Below are positions 48,401-59,962 of a stretch of 64,000 nt of DNA, one piece after another. The stretch spans positions 4,898,001-4,962,000 of the forward strand of contig NC_092679.1 in NCBI RefSeq assembly GCF_964355755.1. Reading direction: 5' to 3'. Origin of the DNA: Antedon mediterranea (taxonomy: Eukaryota > Echinodermata > Crinoidea > Comatulida > Antedonidae). Below the pieces are notes generated by a model that was given only the letters and a program-made list of their open reading frames with translations, made no database searches and was not told the DNA's origin. Position numbers and translations under genes: made by a program. Position 1 is the first letter of the stretch. Every line of letters begins with the position of its first letter.

Positions 48401-51400
48401 TGATCCCCGTGTCAGAATTATTTTCTGAAGTCCATTAATTCCTCCTACCTTCTTTGCACATGCCCAGTGCCATACACTTCTGAAATCTGCAGTAACGACA
48501 GGAATTTCTCGTTTCCATAGTGACAGAACAGTCGTTGCTTTTTGTGCAAACGTAAGTAACGCCTTCTTTGATTGTTCGACGATAAAAACACTGTAAGATA
48601 TGTTCAATGAGTAAGATTACATTATTTAATTCTGAATCTTAACTTGACAAATATTTCTCGATAGCCATCGATCTTAAACACTGCTTATGGCATATACAAT
48701 ATTATAGAGATTCAATGTTTAAATGAATAATACGCTAGCTAATAATAATATATACGATTAAAGATGAGGCAACCATACCTTGCACCCTTCACAGGTAAAC
48801 ACGCCAAAATGCAGACCGGACGCCGACGCTCCACACACTTGGCATAAAGATGTCTTGTCTTCTGATGTGTGTTGTGGTAACGAAGCATCTGTTGTGGACG
48901 GAGTACTATCTTTATTTTTTGGATAAAACCAGACAAATGTTTGTTACAAACTATTTTCAAACGATTTTTAACTCTATAGTCTAGTACACCAGCACAATTT
49001 ACCAATGTCGGAGTTTGCTCACGTTTGCAATCAATTACTTTTTTTAGGCATTCCGTAAATTGCGTCAAAACAAAAGTTTGATAAATTCTAATACTTATAG
49101 GAAACTTGCAAGCTTTGTTTGCAAACCACGACTTTGCTTGTGTCTGCAAACTAAAGTTTGCTAGTGTAGACTGGGCTAGGCAGCACAAGTACAGTAGGCC
49201 TAGTTTATCCTACATACCAGATATTATGGATGTACTGTCCTGCACCATTGTTGATTGGATGCAGGCCTCCATGGCTTGTTGCCACAGATTACCTTTGTCT
49301 GTGAAAAAGAGTCCCCAATTTGAGGAGTTGTCTAAAATCATCTGGAAGAGAACAAACACAGTTACAATACAATTCGTTTTTCATTTAGGCTTTATAGAGT
49401 TCCTCAATTTGAGGAGTTTTTCCAAAAAAGCTTCCCTTGTCTGAATATGTTTTCAACCTGTATCTTTTGGATCTTCTATGATGTTAGTACCCTACTATTA
49501 CTCACCAAACAGAATTGACACAGGACTTCACCTCCGCTAATTTTCTCGGAAGTGTCTCCGCATGCGAAACAAGATGTAGAAATGGAAAATCTATGTATTT
49601 CGGAGCCTTTCGCAACATTTGCAGTAGTAATGGCGTGTAGTTCCTATAAGATACAAGCATTGACAATCTTACAACATACACTTTAATCCACAATAAAAAA
49701 AAGGTATATAAAAAAATACAGTTGAACTGCAATTGTAACCTTTGCGATTCAGCAAACAAAATAATGATAGTAAAACTAGGCCTAATTATAGTATACCTGT
49801 CTCATTTTTTCTAATTGTCTCTTGCTTTTGAAGACTTTATTAAAATATAAAATAATTCGCAGATAATTAGCATGGATACTGCCATTGACCAAGTCATTAT
49901 TATTATTGTATGTTCCCATCCACGTAACGTGTTATAAGTATACGCTAGAAAGAAAGCTCCGCCCACATGGCCTCCTTCGCGCATGGATGATAAATGCATT
50001 GTCAAGTTCTGTACGAAGTCCCGTGTGCAAAAACGGATTACCAAAATTGATTATTGACAATGATATTGATAACAGTTTCATTGAAAGTGGAATATTGAAA
50101 ATAATTCAACCTTAACAGGCACAAAATTAAGCCTAAATCGTAGGCATGGTAAACGCATTAAAGACTCCTTTTATTTTTTTTAGAAATTTAACCCCAGAAA
50201 GGAATCATTGTTTTACCTTGTAGGTACGCCAGTCAGCTTCTGTAGAATCTGCGCATACGATCAACAGGAACAGTAAGTTACGTGGTTTGTACCACAAACT
50301 GAGAGGACTGCAATTGTATGTAATGTAGGCTACGATAGCGATTCAAACATGTACACAACTGGGTTCTGTCTGTGACCATCACAAATCATTATTTCAACTA
50401 TCACTCAACAAAAAGACCGAATTTAACCCATAATTTGACTGTTAATACATATTAGTAACGTTTAAAAAAAAAGTTAAAATTCACTAGTTACCAAGAAAAC
50501 TAAAAAATCTTACCGCATTCACATAAACGAAGGTGGTCTCTCCGCTTACAATTCATTTATAAATTAAATTCTTTAACTATAAAATACATAAGGTTTGACT
50601 AGCGTATAACAATAGATTATGAAATGTCTTTATATAAATCATGGTTCGTCAACTCCATCGACTCAAAGCGTTCTAAATATCTCACTTCATACAATAAGTT
50701 AATATTATTATGGAGAAGAAAAACTAGAACAAATAAAATACAAAAGTATGTAGACTGTAAGTGAAGCGTAAAATGTGTACTTTCTGTATTATATGAACGT
50801 TCAAAAGGCTTTTAACTGATGGGTGCAGAAATGTGCAGGGGATATGGACATATTATAGTAAAGTGGAGTTGGATAGCCGAGTATTGGAGTTGGATAGCCG
50901 AGTGGTTAGGACACTTGACTGTCATACAGATAAACCCGGGTTCAATTCCCGACAACTCCCAGTCCACTCAACTGTAAATGAGTATCTGGTTGAAAATACT
51001 AGGGAGAAAAAAGGCGGCGTGGAAAAGAACTGGCCACCCTACCACATAATGTCGAGGCTACTTAGTACACTGAGCTCCTAACAGCTCATTTCCCTACGTT
51101 CAGAGAACACGGGAATCACATTTTTATAGTAAAGTGATTTTTTAAACTTGGACATACATGAGATATGTGATTTGTTTAAACCTGTGGGTGTTACCTGGAC
51201 AAAGTCTATAAAGTAGACAGGGCTGCGATAGAATTGTTCTATTATACGGCTACCCATATATTAGCATAAGTCTATAGAAGTAAACATTATAGTGGGAATA
51301 AAAACGACGGCATTGTGTAGTAAGCCCAATAAGATCGACGTATTATTATAAAACTATGCATATGGAAAGACAGTGGAAAGTAGAGAAGAATATCAGTTGA

Positions 51401-52052
51401 CCAAGAAAGAGTGAAATCACACTCTTCCCTGGACCTAGGCCTACTGTGTAGAAACTTGATTTAACTAATATTGGTGTATAGAGGCGGCCATGGAAGAAGA
51501 GAGATTGAACATTAATACCACTTGTTTGTTTAATATTAATTGTATACTGGAACATTTTCTTATTTAAAATATATTCCTATAAAACAAAAATGGAAAAAAT
51601 GAAAGATCATCAATACGTTTATATTGCATTCCACTATTCCATTCCAAGATTCAGAATTTGACAAGCATTTTTAGTCGCAGTCGCGTGCAATGCGACTCTA
51701 CAGCTCACTATGTCGGTCGGTTGGTCGGTAAACTTGAGCACGCGACTGCAGCCATATTATGTTCATGGTATAGTTTAAAACCGTCGCGATTTTAATGCAT
51801 GCACCACCAGAGTGAGACTATTCCCGCATATCCCTGGTGTTAAAACTATAATTTTTAAACATCGAGGCGATAGTTAATATTAAATCATTAATTAATAAAA
51901 TAATATGAAATAAACCCGTTGTTTGAAAAGCAATTTGCAAAACAATATGAAACACTTATTACATAACATTGTGTGCCAACTTAGGCCTACTTACCAAACG
52001 GCGAGAGATTAGGGTTGTCGTCCCTGCACCATTCAAAGATTTCCACCAGACT
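45493..52052 (-). CDS. Nuclear receptor with an extra orphan zinc finger (5' end incomplete)
   Basis: Exons in transcript order: 52052-51995 and 50248-50217 (both tentative), then 49643-49506, 49341-49218, 48909-48779, 48590-48449, 47803-46944, 46834-46738, 46458-46246, 46057-45989 and 45572-45493 (last one tentative). Every junction agrees in phase; the model gives about 647 residues without a start codon. Finger 1 of the DNA-binding domain is [21 protein letters not shown]. Finger 2 has the canonical C-x5-C-x9-C-x2-C spacing (YVCTKSNDC...NSCRYC), followed by [10 protein letters not shown] and IKLGRRPK. The ligand-binding domain shows [20 protein letters not shown] and MAVLCGICL. The hinge is unusually long (about 280 residues) and contains IKQE. 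The P-box reads EGCKC rather than EGCKG. No AF-2 helix is seen. An additional NR-type first finger lies at 49,506-49,643. It presumably acts as a DNA-binding transcription factor; the subfamily is not assigned. Confidence 0.8.
48285..48375. repeat. Dispersed repeat with GGTC/GGTT run (copy 2)
   Basis: GACTCTACAGCTCACTATG, a run of GGTC/GGTT, AAACACTAACTTGAGCACG and CGACTGCAGCC. It lies in the intron between the second-finger and hinge exons of the nuclear receptor. Confidence 0.75.
50866..51123 (+). mobile_element. tRNA-derived SINE with 13-bp target-site duplication
   Basis: The tRNA-like head has a perfect 7-bp acceptor stem (GGAGTTG / CAACTCC), an A box (TAGCCGAGTGG) and a B box (GGTTCAATTCC). 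The anticodon stem pairs poorly, so it is not a functional tRNA. The body (AAAAGAACTGGCCACCCTAC, TTTCCCTACGTTCAGAGAAC) is not tRNA-related. Perfect copies of TTATAGTAAAGTG flank it at 50,853-50,865 and 51,124-51,136. The first 21 bases of the head are duplicated at the 5' end. It lies on the opposite strand within an intron of the nuclear receptor model. Confidence 0.9.
51680..51750. repeat. Dispersed repeat with GGTC/GGTT run (copy 3)
   Basis: GCGTGCAATGCGACTCTACAG, CTCACTATGTCGGTCGGTTG and GAGCACGCGACTGCAGCC match the copies near 13,013 and 48,285, with a shorter internal GGTC/GGTT run. Confidence 0.75.
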
Positions 52053-53693
52053 CTTCAGTAACAAACAAATTGGTTACACGAGTTTTTACTTAATTGTCTT
52101 GTTAAATATGGTAGCAGAGATGGCTAAATAGATGATTACCCATGACCTTCAGCAGGACAACAGTGTCTGTACAGTCCAAGGGTCAGTATTTGTAGTCTGC
52201 AGCCGCACATATCGTCTCACAATCGATGGACAAACATTAGATATACAAACAATCGCCTCAGCTCCTAGTCATGATATCAGACATTGACTTACTCTAGCCA
52301 TGATAGTAGATGAACTAACATAATAGCTACTGTAGGTACACCAGGTCAGGACACTTTAGGACATTATGCAACATGGTGTCCATTATTATGTCCTGAGGGT
52401 GAACGTCCAGCAGAACAATAAAAAGGGGAGAAAAGTGGTATGCTGGTAGTTAAATGCCCTGAAGTTCAAAGAACCAGAAATAAACACTAATATGAAATTA
52501 TTTTAGTTTTTTTTAAATACTAAAGGGTGGGGCGGGGGGTAGAAAGTGATATGGTCGAAAGAGGCGATTGGGGTCCTAATGTCCATGGTCGAGGTAACTG
52601 CTCTAAAGAGACATGCAGAAGTAGGCCTAGATAACAATGAAACATTATTATGTATAACTTGGGTGGTGGTGGGCGGTTATCGTACTTGCGATATGTTTTC
52701 GTGTGCATAATTCTTCACATTACATATATTAATATCTGACAGTGATCTTATGTACAAGGATAATTTCGGACGCGGCGCTATTTCAGTTTCTATGGATCTA
52801 AAGAAGGTGGATACAAGTTTAGGAACTCCGGTTGTAAGGATGCGTCCATGGGTGAAGTGAAATTTGTCATCACAAAACGACGAATTTACTTCGAGACTCT
52901 TTTATAGATACTACCATGAATAAAATAAAATAAATTAATCAAATATGTGGAAGGGACCGACAGTTAGAAATACTTACAGCGTTGGTGCCTATGGTGCATG
53001 CTGAAGTCATGCTTGATTAGTTAATCAATTATTAAATGTTAATATTTCTTTTTTCTTCTTCCATGAGTAAACCACACAATTAAGCTGATATAAAATCAAT
53101 TAGTTTATAGCCTACACTCCAATCATGACCTTGATATCATATTGATGAAATAAATAACAATAAGGAGTGATATGCTTCGTTTTGCACACGCCACTACCAC
53201 CACCACCACCACCACCACCACCACCAGAGATCAGGACTAATACGCTCTCTCTCCACAATGCCTTCTGAAGCCTTTGCATAATAAGCATTTCACAGCCACA
53301 TCGTGGCCCAAAAATAGGGCCTACACCCCCATCCCCAAACCTAGTACAATGTTTTATCTATTCATTGGAACGAAATAATATATATTTATGGGGATCGAAG
53401 TTAACTTGGTAGGCCTATATGTAGGCTCTATTATGAATTTGAATTAATCATTTTATGGTTGTATTAATTTACTTTACTTATTTTAAATTATGTAAATATG
53501 TTTTACTGCTGGCTGGGATGATTAAGTTTGCTGTTAAAGTCTCCCCGGATCTATACTAGCATATGCGTTTTTTTTGTTTGGGTATAGGGTTATATTATAT
53601 TCAACATAATTACAATATAAATTGAGAATTAAATTGAAGTTATCAACTGAGGGCGTACTTGAAATAACACACATGTTACATTAAAATGAAAGA
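52053..53693. other. Intergenic: upstream of the nuclear receptor and of the asparaginase gene
   Basis: The two genes are divergent, so their promoters should share this stretch. A (CCA)n microsatellite lies at about 53,192-53,226. No exon could be supported, although the first exon of the receptor must be here or farther right. Confidence 0.45.
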
Positions 53694-54884
53694 ATGACAG
53701 AGAAAACGGATCACCCCTTTTCAATACTCATTATTCAAACTGGTGGTGGGTTTTATTTAAAAATGTATTATTTATTAATTTTTAGGATATTGATTTTAAC
53801 TAGGAGCTGCAGTTAGTTAGCCTAGGCCTAGTTCTTTTCTATCTAGCCTAGCTAGTAGGAGCCCACGTACTCCCCCAGGCCATCCATTGCCAGGCAAGTG
53901 GGAAAATCATATAGACGTTTTGACCCACTTTTAGTCTGCAGTTCAACTCTTCTTTTATTAAACCACCATATTATGGCCAATTGTGAGGAAATCTTAATAA
54001 CATTGCTAGATAAAGTAGGCCCTCTAATTAATTGCCTTATTTATTGAGTACTCACAGTTACAGTAGGCTATTAATAATTATGATTTTTTTTTTCTTCAGG
54101 AACGATAGACAAAAATTATCCAAAAAGGGCAGGGGCATATGCCTTTGAAATTGGAAGTCCAGCCAGTCAAGAGATAGTAGATGCTGCATATCCCTCTATT
54201 AAAATTGAATATGGATCAGTCTTCAGAAAAGACAGTCAAGAAATTAATCAACAAGACAGGTATATAGTCTATGAATAAATATAAAATATTTAGTAGTTTT
54301 CCTGTGAAATTCCTTTTGTGGTAAAGTGACGGACATTGACGCACCATTGTTCATTGAGCTGACGTACCATTTGTAAATGACGCACCCATGACACACCTCT
54401 ACCAGGGGTTGTATAGTGTTGTACAACTGACCAGTGTATTAAGGAGACACTTTGCCACTTGTGGGTCCTCAACGTGACCTCATAATAGAGATTATATAAT
54501 ATTAATTTCAGAGTACTTATTGGAGGTTAATGAATTTTTTTATTTATAATAATTGCTGTTTCTTTTTTATTTAGAGAACTACTTTATGAAGTGTGTAAAG
54601 CAGCTATTCAGAGCAGCATTGTAATAACACACGGAACAGATACGCTGTTGGAAACCGCTGTTTATCTCGGTAACAAGGCCTTGAAGAAAACTATCATCTT
54701 GACTGGCTCATTCCGACCTGCCACCTTTAAAAACTCTGATGCGAACTTTAACCTTGGAGTTGCCTTGGGGGCGCTGCAATGTATATCAACGTACGGAGTG
54801 TATGTTGCTATGAACTGTCAAGTGTTTCAATGGAATCAAGTAACAAGGAATTTGGATACAGGAAATTTTATTGCAAAATTATGA
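53694..54884 (+). CDS. Small bacterial-type asparaginase-domain protein
   Basis: Exons 53694-53745 (ATG), 54100-54259 and 54575-54884 (TGA) join in phases 1 and 2 to give 173 residues. The N-terminal SILIIQTGGTIDKNYP carries the TGGTI motif with the first catalytic threonine of L-asparaginases. SIVITHGTDTLLETAVYL carries the second motif with Thr-Asp. ILTGSFRP and SDANFNLGVALGALQ follow. It ends after NFIAKL, so it lacks the usual C-terminal asparaginase domain, like the ~165-residue asparaginase-domain proteins of bacteria. The position of the catalytic lysine seems to hold Arg in WNQVTRN. AATAAA lies at 54,943, about 60 bp past the stop. Hydrolysis of asparagine is plausible but not assured. 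The exon structure shows it is a real animal gene. Confidence 0.88.
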
Positions 54885-54942
54885 TAAATATTTATAAAGT
54901 ATACCTTCTTTTGTATAAAGAATATAAAAAATCCATTAAGTC

Positions 54943-54948
54943 AATAAA
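54943..54948 (+). promoter_or_regulatory. Polyadenylation signal of the asparaginase gene
   Basis: AATAAA in TCAATAAAATAG, about 60 bp after the stop codon. It lies just before the foldback element, so the element's left arm probably marks the end of the transcript. Confidence 0.6.
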
Positions 54949-55043
54949 ATAGAATAGTTACAGTATATTTGAAATAATATAATATACAATAATATAAGAG
55001 CAAACCAATATTTTTTTTTAGTAAGAGAATTTTCAATAGGTGT

Positions 55044-58000
55044 GGTGAATTTTGTCCAAGATGGGGAAATTTCTGTCCAGAATGGGGAAATATTTTGTCC
55101 AGAATAAGGACAAAAGCGATAGGTGGCGCTATAATCGTGTCCAAGATGGGGAAGCTGTCCAATATAGAGAAATCCGATTTGTCCAAAATGGGGAAATTTC
55201 TGTCCAAGATGGGGAAGTGGTGGCGCTATATCGTGTCCAAAATGGGGAAATTTCTGTCCAGGATGGTGAAGTGGTGGCGCTATATCGTGTCCAAAATGGG
55301 GAAATTTCTGTCCAGGATGGGGAAATGCTGTGTCAAAAATAGGGAAGCTGTCCAATATAGAGAAATCCGATTTGTCTAGAATGGGGAAATTTCTGTCCAG
55401 AATGGGGAAGTGCTGTGTCCAAGATGGGGAAGTTGTCCAATATAGAGAAAGACGATTTGTCCAAAATGGAGAAATTTCTGTCCAGAATGGGGAAGTGCTG
55501 TGTCCAAAATAGGGAAGCTGCACAATATAGAGAAAGCAAAACATTAAAACAACATAAGACACTTTTTTTTGTTTTAAAACTTTAATTAAGTTCACACTTC
55601 TAATCTGAAAACACAACAAAATGTACATAATAATAACAGTACTATGTTACACTTTACAAGTACATTTGAAGTGGAAAGGTGTTCTATTAATTAAATAATT
55701 ACCACCGTTATCAGCTAATTTTAAGTATAATAAACATAGTGAGGGATGTGGTTCCAATTTACTTCTGAAGTAAATTTTCACTGAATCTATACATTTATCT
55801 GACGTTAAAAACTACAGTATATTATATTAAATTCCAAGCATAAAAACCACAAAAAAATTAGTACCGGCACCGCCATTATTATACCACATCAGTAAGAGTA
55901 CAGAATATTTATTAATATATTTAATACATGTTGTCACTTCTTTTTCTTCTTTCTATCCTTTTTATTTTTTCTTTATTTGTTTTTGTTTTTGTTTTTTTTT
56001 TCGACCACAGGCCGCGGGTATTAATCTATCGTCACATGCAGTAATTCCACATGGAATTTCGACCACATGATGGAATCCTTGAGTTATTATAGTAACTCAA
56101 TGGTTTAAAATCAAACGTACACGCCGAATCATTTATTTCCAGCTATAAACTAAGTGATATCATTGACAAATCGTGCAATATTTGGCCTAATTTTAACTAA
56201 TTAACTAATTCTCACTTTACAATAGTATACGAGTGTTTGCATATTTGTAACATAGTATTAATTAGTGCTTTAAATACGTTATTTCCTACTCCAAATAGGC
56301 ATAGTTTAGGGCTAATAATTATGTTGATATTAAAATATGATTAACAGCCAGTGCTTTGCATTTTCTGTAAGGTTTATGCTCAATTAGATTTTTTTTGGGG
56401 GTTAAATTTCTCTCAAAATCTTTGTGTCTATACAAATGTTATTAGTGAGCAACTATTCTGTCAATGTGTATTCCTTTAAATTTACCAGGGAGTGAATTGC
56501 TGTGCTGATTTATTATGGCTACTGATGTTCTTCCCATTTTCTTGAAAACTTTCCCATTCTGCCGATCATCTCTAATTCCATCAAGAAAAATTTTCATAGT
56601 ATTAAGTAATTCACTCGTCGAATCTGCAGCATTTTTACTATTAATATTTATTATTGATGAGGAACCAATTTTATTCTTATGCAATAATTGAAGTGTTTCT
56701 CCGTAAACATTACCTAAAGGTACAAGAAACACATGATCCTCGGCCTAAGGTAACTTTCCTAAGTATACAATAGTGTTTATGTAGTTGTAGAGCGAATGTA
56801 TGTCCTTAACCATCTGTTGATCTTGCTTGTGGGTCTCTCTTCTTGCTTCGGTTCGTAACCGCTCTTGTTGATCATATATTTTCTTTTTATGAGTACATCT
56901 TTCGCACATGACATGTGTTATGCATTCCTTATGATAAGGCTTGTGGCATGTAAAGCAGTTGATGACTTGTGGAGTGATGGGTGTGTTGCAGCAGTTTGTC
57001 AGAGGTATTGCGGACATCCTTGATGCAGGGGCATTGTGGCAGTTATCAATTTCTAAATATCCACGCAAAATCTCCCTTCTCAAATGCTTCAACAAGCTTC
57101 CGCCTAACAACCCTCTCGTCTTCTTCAAATCGTAGTGTTGATGGATCTTTTCCTGCACATAGTGCAGCAGCAAATGCAAATGCTATACAAAAATGGCCAC
57201 AAGTGTTACTTGCATAAGGTTGTTGCTGTACACCATGTAGGCCTACGTGAAAATTCATGTTGGGAATGCTGGGTTCCATCAACTTGCATGCCACCTGAGT
57301 CAATTCTAACGGGTAATTTCTTGGATTCAATGTCTGTAAACTATCGTACACATCGACGTTACTATTGGTAAGTTGTTGGTACCAATGCTTGTCTGATATT
57401 GTAATCCAGTTCGAACATATTGTGTAGTCTTGACAAAATTGTGCATTTGCTGTTGATAGATGGTGTCTTGCAATCCACGTGTTTCTGGATAGTTTCTCTT
57501 TAGAATTATGTTGGCGGCATTTATAATCCTATTATCTACCTCATTATGTCTCTCTTCTACAAGCTTTTTATGGTGTAATCATAGTTGGTATTCCTTCAGC
57601 CACCAGTCATTGGGTTCATCAGTCGTTTGTGCTACAACACTTGACTTAAGCGTTGAAATAATCAGTCTTCCAAGACTATCTTTGGTTGTTTTAAGACCGA
57701 ACGACTTGTTAATGTACTTAATGTGGTTTCCATTTAATTTATTATTTCGACGGTGTACTAAGGATTTTACCATAAATAAATGATTCGCTATTGACATTTC
57801 ATTTAAAAAATGCTTGAACTTATTTAATTAGGAATACAATTGTTCTGCAACTTGTGTATTTGTTTTAGACTTCGATTGTGGTACAAAATTAATTTAAAAA
57901 AAAAATTCAGTTTCGCTATTTGTGTTAGCCTCATGAAATCGGTCGAAAAGCGCGTACGTGCTGCTTTGTCCAGCTAGTTACAGGATGCCCGGTTTGCGAC

Positions 58001-59910
58001 GTCGCACGAAGCCCATTAAAAGTATTAACTTTTGCACACCAAATATTCTCCTCTGTAGAATCAGCTTCTCTTCCTTCGAACGGAAAGAACATTGGCTCTG
58101 TTTGACCATCATAATGCAAATTGTTACCAAATTTTGCAACAACGTGTGTCATGTGCACAATTATTATATTTGGCTTATGTTTCATTGACATGATTATGTC
58201 TGTGTAATCTCGAGGCGATTCTGCTCGTAGGACAAACTTAATTCCGTAGACTACTCCATGGGGACAATGTGATGTTAATATTCCCCCGGAACACCCCCAG
58301 ATTTTCTTCATTATTCTATTGAAATTATTATGGTTCTTGGCTAAAGCCTCCCTTATACTACAAATAATGTCCAACTTACTTCCTTTTGATGCAAGATTGA
58401 TAGTTTTAGCTATTTTCTTGACTTCTTTAACAGTAGATTGGTGGAGCATTTCAAAAAGTCTCTCCTCACTCATATGTCTGCAGTCAGCAGTCAAGTTACC
58501 GTCTTCTGAAACTTTCCTGAATCCTGTGTTGTAAATTAAATTGTCTTTTCTTGTATGCTCACCGATAAACGGAGACCATTCGTTCAGACCAGCCGTTATT
58601 GGAAAATGATTTACGAGGCCTCTAGATAGTATATGCAAACTAACTCGTTCATAAAATTCTATGAAATCTACTTTTTCTTTACATTCACGAGGCTTGCCAA
58701 GTTCAGAAAAAGCTGTCCTAAAATGAACCTTTCTGTTCACATCCATGATCATTATTGTGGGATGGTAAACACATATATTGCAATGCATATCTTCATTGAT
58801 ATTTGATTGAGCTTCAAATGCTAAATAAGCATTCAACACCAATGTTTGATCAATTTCTATGCCCGATGTTTCGCTTAACAATGCTACCAGTAGCTATGTG
58901 ATGATCCACGCCTGACCTAAGCCATAGACAAACATCAAAATCCAATACAAAATGAATCATTATAGTTATAAATACCAAGTTCATAATCTTTGTAATGGTA
59001 AGTCATTGAACATTTTGGGCACATATTTGACAGTTTCTCTTTTATACAATTCGGAAAAATCGAATTTATTAGGCCTTGGATACTGTAGTTTCTCTAATTT
59101 GGACACAGCACTTCTCTATTCTGGAGAAATTTGTCAAAATTATATTTTTCTGCTAAAAATTTCTCTATTTTAGACAACATTTCCCCACTTTGGACAAATC
59201 GGATTTCTATATATTGGACAGTTTCTCTATTTTGGACACAGCCCTTCTCTCGGGGCAAAATGTCCCCATTTTGGACAAATCGGATTTCTCTATATTGGAC
59301 AGCTCTATTTTGGACACAGCACTTCTCCATCCTGGACAGAAATTTCCCCATTTTGGACAAATCGGATTTATCTATATTGGACAGCTTCCTTATTTTGGAC
59401 ACAGCAATTCCCCATCCTAGACAGAAATTTCCCCATTTTGGACAAATCGGATTTCTCTATATTGGACAGCTTCTATTTCAGACACAGCATTTCCCCATTC
59501 TGGACAGAAATTTCTTCATTTTGGACAAATCGGATTTCTCTATATTGGACAGCTTCTCTATTTTTGACACAGCATTTCCCCATCCTGGACAGAAATTTCC
59601 CCATTTTGGACACGATATAGCGCCACCACTTCCCCATCTTGGACAGAAATTTCCCCATTTTGGACACGATATAGCACCACCACTTCCCCATCTTGGACAG
59701 AAATTTCCCCATTTTGGACACGATATAGCGCCACCACTTCCCCATCTTGGACAGAAATTTCCCCATTTTGGACAAATCGGATTTCTCTATATTGGACAGC
59801 TTCCCCATCTTGGACACGATTATAGCGCCACCTATCGCTATTGTTCTTATTCTGGACAAAATATTTCCCCATTCTGGACAGAAATTTCCCCATCTTGGAC
59901 AAAATTCACC
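55044..59910. mobile_element. Foldback transposon with coding centre (~4.9 kb)
   Basis: The ends are inverted copies of GGTGAATTTTGTCCAAGATG (55,044 and 59,910). Both arms (left about 55,044-55,550; right about 59,090-59,910) are built of short subrepeats such as TGTCCAAAATGGGGAAATTT and GGTGGCGCTATA, in opposite orientation. The centre (55,560-59,090) holds a broken transposase-like gene on the minus strand. Long TIRs made of tandem subrepeats define foldback elements; a coding centre is the less common complete form. No clear target-site duplication is visible at the boundaries chosen. Confidence 0.82.
56745..58881 (-). pseudogene. Transposase-like gene: SAP-like, Ulp1/C48-like protease and zinc-finger parts
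   Basis: Transcript order: 58881-57931 is open for 316 codons. It has HPTIMIMDVNRKVHF, a SAP-like segment (STVKEVKKIAKTINLASKGS), then CPHGVVYGIKFVLRAESPRD and MKHKPNIIIV. This order resembles the transposase-derived part of HMGXB3-like proteins and KDZ/Zisupton-type transposons. 57500-57046 encodes a Ulp1-like (C48) cysteine protease: LKRNYPETRGLQDTIYQQQ, then, after a frameshift, WITISDKHWY, NVDVYDSLQ, and NTCGHFCIAFAFA. His, Asp, Gln and Cys of the expected active site are visible. 57179-56745 continues in another frame with a Cys/His finger (CFTCHKPYHKECITHVMCERC, 21 residues with the last Cys at about 56,896). Several frameshifts and a gap near 57,800-57,930 show decay. The transposon class is an inference. 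Confidence 0.75.
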
Positions 59911-59962
59911 AACCCGTCTCAGAATTTTCACACTGTTTATAGTTTATTAAAAATTTAGTATA

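Noticed and set aside
49502-49759. Alternative frame [20 protein letters not shown] on the minus strand
   Set aside because: It overlaps the orphan zinc-finger exon, but its junction with the next exon creates a stop, while the zinc-finger frame fits both neighbours and has exact cysteine spacing.
50221-50275. Plus-strand [13 protein letters not shown], reminiscent of a RING-CH start
   Set aside because: No further cysteine/histidine exons follow on the plus strand; the minus-strand microexon explains the splice-like signals better.
50866-50940. tRNA gene
   Set aside because: The acceptor stem and A/B boxes are good, but the anticodon stem does not pair properly and the sequence continues as a SINE with target-site duplication.
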